Source of the DNA: Bursaphelenchus xylophilus
Lineage: Eukaryota > Nematoda > Chromadorea > Rhabditida > Aphelenchoididae
Reading direction: 5' to 3'
Assembly: GCA_904066235.2 (NCBI GenBank)
Contig: CAJFCV020000003.1
Coordinates: 8,432,001 to 8,496,000, forward strand
Length of the DNA stretch: 64,000 bases
Positions 31,322 to 40,920 of the stretch are shown one piece after another; positions within the stretch are counted from its first letter, which is position 1, and each line of letters begins with the position of its first letter. The position numbers were made by a program, and so were the translations under genes. The notes beneath the pieces are model-generated. The model did not search any database. It was not told the origin of the DNA and saw only the letters and a program-made list of their open reading frames with translations.

Positions 31322-32027
31322 CGTTCGTGAAATTGAGCGGCGGAGATTCGGACCTTTTCGATGCCAAAAAAGAATTTTTTGCGTCGAAAATTCGTCGCCT
31401 TTGTGGTTTTTTTCGCCAAGGGCCGACCTTCCTCAGGGCAAAAAGGTCATCATTCACAGACGAGTCCGCAATTCGCAGTCAAAAATTTCTTGGAAGGGAT
31501 TTTGTTGTCTAAAAAATGTGTCAGTGCGACGAAATTATATGTAAATCACATACCGAAAAAGAAGGGTAAATTATCAAAAACACTCTTGTGAAGCTAGATG
31601 AGTTGCGCTTGGGAATTGACAGAATTTGTTCAAAATGACGTCAAATTGCCGTCATTTGCACTAAATTTGGAATTATGATGATACTCTTACAAAAAGGGGC
31701 AATGAAATCGTCTTAGCCCATTCAAAATTACCAAAAGACTCGTAAACCCCGTGTAATCCCCCTCCAATGGCAACCTAGAATCGAAACCGATCACTGGCAT
31801 CCGCCTCGAACGATCATAAGTTTAAAAAATTCTTACATTCAAAGAAATAATCCATCATAATTTAGTTTATGTAGCATTTAAAGGTTATATCAATGTTTTA
31901 GGTACAAATGTAGTTACAAGAATGAGTCTATACAACTAAAAAATACAAAATATACTAAATATTCGACTATACAACGAGGTTAGTATCGATGAAACGTGAG
32001 TTCTGGGAGCGGTAAAGCCGGAGGAGA
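31322..32027. other. Promoter side of the left mucin gene / 3' flank of the CCCH gene
   Basis: The first 200 bp (to about 31535) match the upstream region of the right mucin copy in inverted orientation, so both copies probably share promoter sequence. The rest is AT-rich 3' flank of the CCCH gene with no exon seen. Confidence 0.5.
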
Positions 32028-33693
32028 TCAGAAGCGCCAGCGGGGATCCTCGAAAAGACTGATTTGGGGATTATTCGAAGTCTGACTGAAGGACGAGCCC
32101 ACCAATTCGTTGAGGTAAGGTTGATATGCGTGGAAGGCGGCTTCGGATGGGTCAAGTTGGCTTTGACGAGGTTGGAAGTTATTGGATCTCGCGGTGATTT
32201 GCTCAAAGAAGGGGAGACGGGACGTGCTGGATGGCTTCGGAAAGGACTCCTTGACCGGGCTCCCGGGATCCGAAGGGAAGAACACCGGGGATTTCGGAAT
32301 AGGTGGAGCTGAACTCGGACCACTGCCAGCAATTCCTTGGATAGCATGCTTCGCGAAAGCATCTGACTTGATATTGGCAATTAGCTGATTCTCGGCCTGC
32401 TCCATCGCAACTGAAACATGCATAAATAATATAAAAAAGTATAAGAATGGGAAAAAGACTGAAAATCATTCAAAACACCTTAAGCATACCTAATCAGATA
32501 TAACTCTTCCTTCCGGAGCCGACATATTATACAACAAGTCGTAATTTCTCTGTTGAATATAAGAATTCTTTTTGGGTAAAAAATATGGGTTTTTGAAAAA
32601 CCCTTTGTATAACTAACAGGGGAAGTACCCCAAGTGCGACGCTCAGATTTTGATGAAAGTTGGCACAAATTTAGAATAATTTTTTCTAAGATATATGCGA
32701 GAATTCTAGCTCGCGCTTTGCAGAAACAACCGAGACTTTTAGATCAAAAGTCGGCGAAAATTTAGGGGACTTTTTGCCGAATTTCGGCACGAAAAGTTTC
32801 ATGCCTATTTCTACCGTAAAGGATAATGTTTCTACAAAAAATCAAATTTTTCCGCACGAAACTGCTAAAGTTATGGCCAAAAAGCGTTTTTCTCTCTGAC
32901 CGCTCTCCGCGTTTAGCGTGCTCTCTCGGCGGCATAAATCGTTCGATATCTCGGCGGCGCCTGCAAAGCGCGAGCTAAAACTTTCAGGAATTGATATTTA
33001 GTTGATGCCCGACGTGTGTGCAAAATTTAAAGAAAATCTGAGCGTCGCAGTTGGGGTACTTCCCTTGTAAGCCAAAAAAATATGAAATAGACCCTCAGCA
33101 AACTTACTAGAGCGGTCCCGAGATGGAGGAAGTCTTTGAACGACTTCAGCAAGAGAGATGCTAGTTGCCACCGGGTCCTTGTCCAATCTCGGAACATGAC
33201 GAAGCTCCAATGGTCCGTGAGCGTACCAACAATTCAATCCAAACCTAAAAATCAAACAAAAAATAGAGAATAGACTTACTTGCAAGCATTCCCGGTACTC
33301 CAGTAGTCACAGAGCCGTGTCTTGTAGAGAGCTGGGTTCTTCCAATTCAATTTGCGGTTTTTGCAGCTGAGAAGCTGCTTCTGCTCCGTGCTCGCCGCGA
33401 TTTTCCTGAAAGAAACAGCAAAATAAAATCGAGGACAATATAATCAAGCCTCTTCGGTAAGAAATAAACTGAATATTAGAAAAAAACGACTGATTTCAAC
33501 GATACTATACTAGCTGGTACCAATAAAATCCCCACAAAACTCACGCAGACCACAACAGCGCAGAGCACAGACGGTCGTTGGTGTTCAAAAAGCTGTCCAG
33601 TGGCTCGGCAGCTACATTCTGAAGTTGACGCATCGATTCGATGCTCTCGCAGTCACTCGTGGTCGCTGATGAAGTCAGCGATCCTCCGTCCAT
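32028..33693 (-). CDS. Single CCCH zinc-finger protein (TTP/MEX-5/POS-1 type)
   Basis: Four exons (33693-33545, 33405-33280, 33244-33108, 32410-32028) give 264 aa. Residues near 75-105 form one C-X8-C-X5-C-X3-H finger preceded by the RNA-contact leader YKTR (YKTRLCDYWSTGNACKFGLN, then CWYAHGPLELRHVP). This is the tandem-finger family that binds AU-rich 3' UTR elements and includes tristetraprolin and the C. elegans germline regulators MEX-5, POS-1, PIE-1 and OMA-1. A second finger is absent; downstream are a short helical segment and a Ser/Pro-rich tail ending PRWRF. It sits between the two mirrored mucin genes. Intron 3 holds a foldback element. Confidence 0.85.
32617..33068. mobile_element. 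Foldback (MITE-like) element in CCCH intron 3
   Basis: The left end ACAGGGGAAGTACCCCAAGT and the right end TTGGGGTACTTCCCTTGT are inverted partners. Pairing continues through GCGACGCTCAGATTTT, and internally CTCGCGCTTTGCAG pairs with CTGCAAAGCGCGAG. About 450 bp, non-coding. Confidence 0.8.
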
Positions 33694-33914
33694 GCTTCGT
33701 GACTCCTAAATTTCCGGCCGCGGAAAGGTACGCGCCCGCGAAGAACACCTTCAAAATGCACAAAATTGTGACTTGCCAGTGGCAACCGTTCGACGCAGAG
33801 ACGAAAACAGCTTTCGCAGCGCGAAATCGCCGACACAAGGGGCGGAGTTTAGTCTCGAAACGAAAATTGGGGCATTATTCATGCGCAACTTGCTCGCATC
33901 AACTTGCTGATGTT

Positions 33915-35180
33915 CACAGGGAACTCGGATTTACTTATATGTACGTCTTTTTTACTTATATGAAATTGAAGTTTATATAAGTAAATAAACGTACATATAA
34001 GTAAATAATCGTATATATAAGTAATTCTGAAATTACTTATATGTAAACTTTATTTTCGGCGCGCTCCAAATTTACTTATATTTACAAATAAGGATTTTTT
34101 ACTTATATTTACCAATAAGGATGTTTTACTTATTTGTAACCCAGAATTACGCACAGTGCAGATTATATTATAAACGTTTATTTCGATTCTCAGAAACAAC
34201 AAATACATGTGGATAACGCATCTTGTGTGCTCCGGATAGGTTTCTCATCTGTTTTCGTCCTTGTGAGGCATCATTTGTGGGACCTTCTATGGGGATTTCT
34301 GCGTCTGGATTCACTGAAAATAGTAAAAAATAAAGAAGATAAGGTCGTTCGACGATATTTACTACAATTTTTTGTGCTTCTCCACCCCGAAAAAAATAGT
34401 TTTAAGTTTTAGGTTCACCAAGTTTGCCAATGAAATTCCGAGACACCAATTTTTGCCATGTTGTACTAGGTCCAGGTGAATATTCTCAACATACCTGAAT
34501 CATCCGAGTGCCATTTTTCCGGATCGTGTGCATATTGTCCATTTACTACCATCCACGACCAATTTTTCGATAATCTGAAACCTAGAGGCTTCACCTGGAC
34601 CTAGTACAACATAGCAAAACTATGTCAGGAAAAATCTTTGGTTTTATGAAATGTGAAAGCAGTTTAAAAACACCTACCAAATTTGAGCAAACAGTTCTTC
34701 ATCCAAATTCCTGCCTCATAGTGCTTCTTTACAATTTTTTTGGAACTGCGTGAAGTTTGACGTTATCATGCTCCGTGCTCGGGAAGGTTCTCACGTTCGC
34801 GACTTTTGATCTGAGTACTCTGTTCTCCTGTAAAAAAAAAACTGACTACAAGCACCTTACTTTATTCGATCCGAGGTTGAGATACGTTCTTTCACACTCC
34901 AAAAAGTTAGAATTTTTCTAAGTCCGGCCAACGCATGCGGAAACCAAAAAGCGTCTTTGACGCTCAAAAGTTTTCTTTTCAAGGCTCATATATGTACATA
35001 TAAGTAAAAATGAACGAGCCCCGCCGTTTTTTACATATAAGTACCGCTATTTGTAAATATAAGTAAATAAACGTAAATATAAGTAAAAATAAATAAGCCC
35101 CGCCTTTTTTAACTTATATGTAAGTTATTGGTAAATATAAGTAAAAAATTTTACTTATAAGTAAATCCGAGTCCCCTGTG
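33915..35180. mobile_element. 1.27-kb foldback element with ACTTATATGTA repeats
   Basis: The 22-bp terminal inverted repeats start CACAGGGAACTCGGATTTAC and differ by one base. Next to each end lies a cluster of variants of ACTTATATGTA or its complement TACATATAAGT (33930-34135 and 34985-35165), in opposite orientations. An inner inverted pair, GTTGTACTAGGTCCAGGTGA (34460) with its complement (34590), sits near the centre. No protein is encoded. It occupies the space between the CCCH gene start and the right mucin copy. Confidence 0.8.
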
Positions 35181-35373
35181 TTAGAAGAAGCGCCCGGCTG
35201 GGCGATGATTGGACCGAGGAAGAAATCAGCTCATAAAAGAAGAAACATAATAAACAGAGAGCCTATTACCAAATGTTATAATTCTTGGTGACTTTCTTTC
35301 CAATAGCTGTAGTATAATGTCAGAGACGAAAGTTCGTCCCTTCCTGATGATTAGAAAATATGACAATTAGTTA

Positions 35374-35642
35374 TACAAAGGTGGTCACCGAAGTTCTCGA
35401 CTTTTATTTTTTCTGTTGCGTCGAATTTCAGTGCAAAAATGGGTTGACATTGATTCTGAAAAATCGGTGCCAAAAAGCCCGGAAATTTGGAAATAACCAG
35501 TGCAGATTTTGGGAAATCGCTGCAGGCCGAAAATTAAAGGTTGCACTGATTTTTCAAAATCAATGTCAACCCATTTTTGCACCGAAATTCGACCCAACAG
35601 CAAAAATAAAAGTCGATCACTTGTGTGACCACCACCTTTATA
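35374..35642. mobile_element. Foldback (MITE-like) element upstream of right mucin copy
   Basis: Two mirrored arms of about 100 bp each (AAAGGTGGTCACCGAAG... and ...TGTGTGACCACCACCTTT) share the inner palindromic words GTGCAAAAATGGGTTGACAT and complement. The arms are separated by roughly 60 bp. Non-coding. Confidence 0.8.
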
Positions 35643-35982
35643 TGATACACTCAAGTGCATAATTGAATTCTTGAATTTGGAACGTTGAAAGTTCTAAACA
35701 TTTTTTTATCGTGCAATCAATCGAAAATTAGTATTTTTTTCTTTTTTCTGCATGAATATTTCCATAATTTTCGTCGTAATGACACATTTTCTCGATAAGC
35801 AAATCTATTCCGCAAAACCCTGACCGCGAGTTCGCGGAGTTCTCCGTGAATGGTGACCTTCTTTGCCTGAGGAAGGTCCGCCCTTGGCGAAAAAAACCGC
35901 AAAGTCGACGAATTTTCGACGCAAAAAATTCTTTTTTTGGCATCAAAAAGGTCCGGATTTCTGCCGCTCGATTTCACGAACG

Positions 35983-38900
35983 ATGCGGCACGCGATCGTG
36001 CTCGTAGTTCTATCGCTACGAGCATTGACCGCGCAATCCGTGGAAGTCTCTTCTGGACCAGGTCTGGAGCCAGTGGCAACGACGGCAGTTCCGGATTTGA
36101 AGCCACAAGAATTCCGGAGTAAGTATAGTATTTTTTGTTTTGATTGGTTTTTAGAGATCTCATACATCCCACAAGTTGTAGAGGATTGTGGAGAATACGA
36201 GGAACTTCCGCTTGTCCCAGAGGGATCGGTTGAGAAATTGGATCTTCCAGAATCTCCTATTGAGAAGTTGGATCTTCCAGAATCTCCTATTGAGAAATTG
36301 GATCTTCCAGAATCTCCTATTGAGAAATTGGATCTTCCAGAATCTCCTATTGTTGCCAACGAATCACCTCAATCTGAGCCGGGTTCTGTAGAAGGAGTTC
36401 GTAACTCAGTACAGCAACTGCCTGAAAAACCACAAGATCCCGTGGAACGTTTGAGCGATCTCCCGACAGATAATGGCGAAGGAAGCATTGAATATCTTGG
36501 TCCCCTAGCAACACCAAAATCTCCGTCGAATCAGGTCCCGAGTTCAACTGGCCAACCAATCGAACGCCTGGATACAACACTGACTCCTGTAGTCTCAACC
36601 GAAAGCCAATTTGAATATCTAGGTCCACTTCCAGGTATAATTTTCGCAATTTTTTTGTTTTTTGATGATTGTATCAAAATATTATGCCATATGAATTAAA
36701 TTTAGAAAGGTCCACAGTCGCCCCGCAGTCAATCTCAACTGATCAGCCGATTGAGCGTCTAGATTCGACTCCTGTTCCTACAACTTCAACCCAAGTTCAA
36801 TACGAATATCTGGGTCCAATTCCAGGTAAGATTTTTCCTTTCGTCTTTTTGGTTTAGATGCAACGGAAACAATTGTTATTTAGAAGCCTCAACTGCCGCC
36901 CCGCAACCGCTGGTTCAGACCACAGCGAGCCCAACGGTTCGCCCGATTCCTGTTGCTATTGTGGAGCAATCTTCCTCCTCATCAGAGGCCCCAACTACTC
37001 AGAAATACGATGGGTTTGAGTTAATTGGGTCCATCGACAACAGCGAATCGACAACATCAGGTCCAACAGATGGTAAGGTTTTGCAGTTGAGTCAGTTGTT
37101 GTATGTAGTTTTGAGATTTCTAGTTGAGAATGAGGTTTATTACATTTCTGTATTGTACCAGGCAAAAATTTTTTATTGATTTTTTTGGGCGTTTTGCGTA
37201 ATATTACCTCCGAAGGCTGATGTAATATACTTTTTCAGCTCCTGCATCTTCCTCGACGACCGGCAAGTACGATGGTTTTGAGTTTATTGGCAGGATAAGA
37301 GAAGAGTCTGGTGAGAAATACGCTGGATTCGAGAAATTGGGTAACGTCGAGGATGTTCCGACAACCCCGCCCACTCCACCCGCGGCTCCACTCTCAGATG
37401 GCTTAGAATTTGTTGGAGAAGAACCCCCATCAACCGTGCTTCCCACTGTGCAGAGCACCGTTCAAGTAGTCCAAACAACAGCTCCACCGGCACCTGTGAA
37501 CCTCGTTCCTATTGAAACTCCGGCCACAACAACTACTGCTCCAGTCACTTCAAAGTACAGTGGATTTGTCTACTATGGACAGGAAAAGATTCAACCACCT
37601 GTTGTTGTAGTTGACCCCACAACAACAGAAGCCCCGGAAACGAGTCCAACTACTCGACTCTTTACTGGATTGGGTCCTGTCGTTGATGGTGGGTAATTGA
37701 TTTCGATCGGTCTTTATATGTTTTTACGCTTTAGGTCCTCAAAACGAACAGAACTTTGGTGATGGTGCGGGTACCACTGAGGCGAGGACTCCATCCACGA
37801 CAGAAGAACCTCTCTTTTTCTTTGGAACGCCCACGCAGCCACCAGTGAACATCGTGGAGACATCAACTTTGGCCCCGTCCACCGATTCCCCATTGGAATA
37901 CCTTGGACCGGCCTCGAAGGACGAGAACAAGTACGAAGGATTCGAGTATTTTGGATCTTCAACGGAAAGTAAGAGTATTTTGTTTATTTTTATTCCGCCT
38001 TTAGAGCCTTGTGTATCATCAACGAGCACTGCCCTTCCGCCAATAAATGTGGCCTCATCGCCTCCGGAATCAGCCGAATGGATCGGAGAATGGCCTCCAG
38101 CTAGTAGCCAGGCCCCCGAGAAGACTGATGTTGAGAATTTTATTGATGTAAATCTCTCCTCGACTGTTCAGCCATCTTGGACTCATGAACCCTCAATTCA
38201 GGAGTGGCAGCCAACTTCTGAAACCCCCAATCAGCCTCCTTTCGCTTGGGATCAGGAAACCAATCCTCCCGTTTGGAACCATGAACCCAGTCCGTATCAG
38301 AATACCCAGCAGCCCGAGTATTCATCCCAACAATTCTTTGATGGAAATCATTATGGAGGAGTCGACTACGTCCCCGAGAACTATCAAGAACAACAATACC
38401 AACCTCAGGAATACGATAAGAACTACTACCAAGTCCCAGTTCAGACCCCGAATCATCCCGGAGTGGAATTCAGATATCTGATGCCAAAGCAGGATCCAGA
38501 AAGACCGATTCCTTTTGTTGATGTGGACTCGGGAGAGAGGCGGTTGGTCGATTCGTTTGACACTCCAGATGATCTTCCCTTGAAGGAAGAAGATGCACAT
38601 CATCCGGCGTTTTGGGATCCATTCGATCATGATTACCCTTTGGATAAACTTCTCGATAAACTGTTTGGCACTCCTGGAGGTAAGAATTGCTTTTTGGAGA
38701 GTTTGAAATTTATTTTCTTTATTATTTTTGTTGTTTTAGCCTCTGGAGAAGTCCGCGACACCTTTAACGTCCCTGAGGACCTCACGGCTCATGCGCCCAG
38801 TGCCTTCAGTGGGTCACCAGACCCGGAACCGGTCGATGACACATTCCAATCGGTCCCTGACCACCCGGAAGTTGTGAAGTCGGCCTTTGAGATCTCTCCA

Positions 38901-39116
38901 TCAGACTCTGGGATCATTGTGGACACGTTCCAATTGCCAGAAGAGGAGAATGATCATTATGGAGGATACAGGAAGAAGAGAGAAGCCTCACAGAGAAGTT
39001 CCAAGCATGCGAGGGCATGGAAAAAGAACATTCAGCCCTTTAAATCGAAGATATTCAGCCGAAAGTCAAAGAGAATATCACCCACCAGGAGGCGGTCTCC
39101 TCCTCAAATGACATGA
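35983..39116 (+). CDS. Mucin-like paralogue lacking chitin-binding domains
   Basis: Eight exons (35983-36118, 36155-36634, 36706-36825, 36884-37072, 37239-37688, 37735-37968, 38005-38679, 38740-39116) give 886 aa with consistent phases. The signal peptide (MRHAIVLVVLSLRALTAQ) is joined directly to the segment following the poly-Thr tract of the left copy, so the N-terminal CBM14 domain is gone. The central Pro/Thr region with EYLGPLP, DGFEFIG and EGFEYFG repeats is almost the same as in the left copy. After the furin-like RKKR the frame continues into a novel basic Ser/Arg-rich tail ending RRRSPPQMT, and none of the C-terminal CBM14 modules are encoded. The frame is intact over 2.6 kb of coding sequence, which suggests an expressed protein rather than a simple pseudogene; expression is unproven. 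Confidence 0.8.
36229..36348 (+). repeat. 30-bp in-frame tandem repeat, four copies
   Basis: Four 30-bp units encode (V/I)EKLDLPESP. The left mucin gene has a single related unit (IEKLDIPEAP), so the repeat expanded after duplication. Confidence 0.95.
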
Positions 39117-39210
39117 TGTTCTCTCCCGTGACCACCGCGTTCAATCCCGACCTCAATGTTTGTGATTACTTCTTCGTGCTCAAGTTTTTGATGACCTTAA
39201 TGGATTGCCA
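39117..39210 (+). pseudogene. Remnant of last CBM14 exon downstream of the right copy's stop
   Basis: CCGTGACCACCGCGTTCAAT and the following GACCTCAATGTTTGTGATTA closely match the end of exon 12 of the left gene (ETTVFNPALNVCDY). Here the match lies beyond the in-frame TGA at 39114-39116. The matching 3' flank (GATGACCTTAATGGATTGCC) follows. This shows that the parent copy once had the chitin-binding C-terminus. Confidence 0.8.
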
Positions 39211-39359
39211 AATTCAATTTCACTCTTTGTGATTTATTTTACCCCAATTTGTAATCTTTTCTAACCTCTAACATTAGTCATGTATATAACTAATAATAAG
39301 ATTAAAGTAAATACTTTAAAAGATTTTGTATTTTTTTTTGGAGTTTTTATGGATCAAAG

Positions 39360-39800
39360 TAGGCATGGCTCCGGGCCGGGCTTTGCAAAATTTTCCGGCC
39401 CGGGCCGGGCCGGCTAATTTCTCGGCCCGGCTCCGGGCTTCGATTTTCAGGCCCGGGCCGGCCCGGTTTTTTTGAAATTTGACTTTTGCCCGGAAAAAAG
39501 GAAAAAATAAGCTTTTACGATAGGATTTTTCATTTTTTCGAACACAATGCTGATAGCGAACGTAAAGTGACCTTATGTACCTAGGTTTTGCTAAATTTTT
39601 CTTTACATCTTGCAAAAATTTGTCATAATTTTCCTTTCATTTCCCGCTTTCTTTCTTTCCAACCTAGTATAAAATTTTCCGGGCCGAACCGGGCCGGGCT
39701 TTACAAATTTCCCAAGCCCGGGCCCGGGTCGGGCTTGGAGATTTAAGCCCGGGCCTGTGGCCCGCGCCGGGCCGGGCTGGCCCGGTTTGCAGCCATGCTT
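39360..39800. mobile_element. GC-rich foldback element (GGCCCGGGCC family)
   Basis: The ends TAGGCATGGCT and AGCCATGCTTA are near-complementary. Both arms consist of runs such as CCGGGCCGGGCTTTGCAAAA and GGCCCGGGCCGGCC, around an AT-rich centre. Composition is extreme compared with the flanks. Non-coding. Confidence 0.75.
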
Positions 39801-39981
39801 AGATCAAAGGGGACATGAAGAACACTTAGTATTTTGATGAGATAATCAATTTTTGATGTAATGATGTAACAACCCAAGATGATGTAATCTTGGGTTGTAT
39901 TTGGTTGGCTTTGGACAGGATTCCCCGATTCTTTCTGGCCTCTTGCGTAGGCAAAAATGGGTTTACTTGATTTGAATTCGA

Positions 39982-40230
39982 TTATACCTTGGAATGCCTG
40001 CCACATGTATGTCTTGGGAAATTGTGTGCTAAATTTCCAGTGGACTTCTCAACTTTATAATTGATCCAAACATGAAATGAAAGATTTATTTTTAATTTAC
40101 TAATACTGATTCCGATACTCTTTTTTGATCTTGGCTTCAGATCATGAACATGGCAGAACTCTCCGAACATTGACCTTTCCGCACCCAATTTCTTATAGAA
40201 TGTGGTGAGCAATTCCGAAGGCGTATAATT
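39982..40230 (-). pseudogene. Truncated duplicate of the aspartic protease last exon
   Basis: In the minus-strand frame this reads LLTTFYKKLGAERSMFGEFC then HVHDLKP, a shortened version of the protease's FLSAFYKELGAEK and SMFREFCHVYDLK segments. The roughly 55 residues between them (KDGKYYF to VFGT) are deleted. The frame then runs into unrelated sequence to a stop at 39982. It lacks both catalytic Asp motifs and a start, so it is a non-functional fragment. Confidence 0.75.
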
Positions 40231-40240
40231 CGGGTGACTG

Positions 40241-40920
40241 AAATTATGGGTGACGCAGAGTCTTGTGGTGCAGGTTCGGGTGAGAACTTTTGGGTGATCG
40301 CAATTTCGGGTGATGCAAAATCGGGTGGCGCATATTCGGGTGATGGAATTTTGGGGTGGGGGAACTCTCGGGTGATGAAGAAAATATTGTACTGACGGCT
40401 ACTAAAGACAAAAATATTGTATAATGGCTACTAAATATAGGGCTCGTGCTTTATAAGTTTTGTCGGCTTTGCAAAAAAATGTTGCAAAAAGGCGTTCAGA
40501 ATTCGCTCTGAACGCCTTTTTGCAACATCAGTTCAAATCGTGAAAAATCGTGAACTGATGTTGCAAAATGGCGTTCAGAGCGAATTCTGAACGCCCTTTT
40601 GCAACATTTTTTTGCAAAGCCGACGAAACTTATAAAGCACGAGCCCTATATGACGTAACATTGTTAAAATTTTAAAATTTCTAAAATTGTATGCTTTTTT
40701 GGGGTTGACATTGAAACCTTCAAAAAATAAAATTTTAACAATGTTACGTCATATTTAGTAGCCATTATACAATATTCTCTTTATCACCCGAGACTCCCCC
40801 CACCCCAAAATTCCATCACCCGAATATGCGCCACACGATTTTTTATCACCCGAAATTGCGATCACCCGAAAGTTCTCACCCCAACCTGCACCACCCGACT
40901 CTGCGTCACCCATAATTTCC
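40241..40920. mobile_element. Foldback element with TCGGGTGA repeats next to the protease gene
   Basis: The arms (40241-40390 and 40765-40920) are reverse complements, sharing AAATTATGGGTGACGCAGAG exactly. Each is made of repeated words TCGGGTGA(T/G) / TCACCCGA. Two further hairpins are nested between the arms. The outer edge reaches into the protease reading frame. Confidence 0.85.
40439..40647. repeat. Long near-perfect hairpin nested in the TCGGGTGA element
   Basis: About 100 bp pair with a very short centre: AGGGCTCGTGCTTTATAAG at the left tip and its complement at the right. Inside each arm a smaller palindrome, GGCGTTCAGAATTCGCTCTG, appears. A further inverted pair (ATGACGTAACATTGTTAAAA and complement, about 40651-40753) follows. 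Confidence 0.85.

Larger units (their letters stand above)
26250..31535. repeat. Left arm of a large inverted duplication (mucin locus)
   Basis: Nearly the whole mucin gene, its upstream 200 bp and part of its 3' flank recur in reverse complement at 35780-39300. Exons 3-8 have exactly matching lengths in the two arms (120, 189, 450, 234 and 675 bp for left exons 4-8), and intron positions are conserved. The left arm contains additional CBM14 exons and a poly-Thr exon that are missing on the right. Confidence 0.92.
35780..39300. repeat. Right arm of the mucin inverted duplication
   Basis: Reverse-complement copy of 26250-31535. It starts in the shared upstream sequence (GACACATTTT...), runs through the duplicated gene and ends in the shared 3' flank (TAACCTCTAACATTAGTCATG). 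Three blocks are missing relative to the left arm: the first CBM14 domain with intron 1 and the poly-Thr tract; exons 10-11; and the first part of exon 12. Confidence 0.9.
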
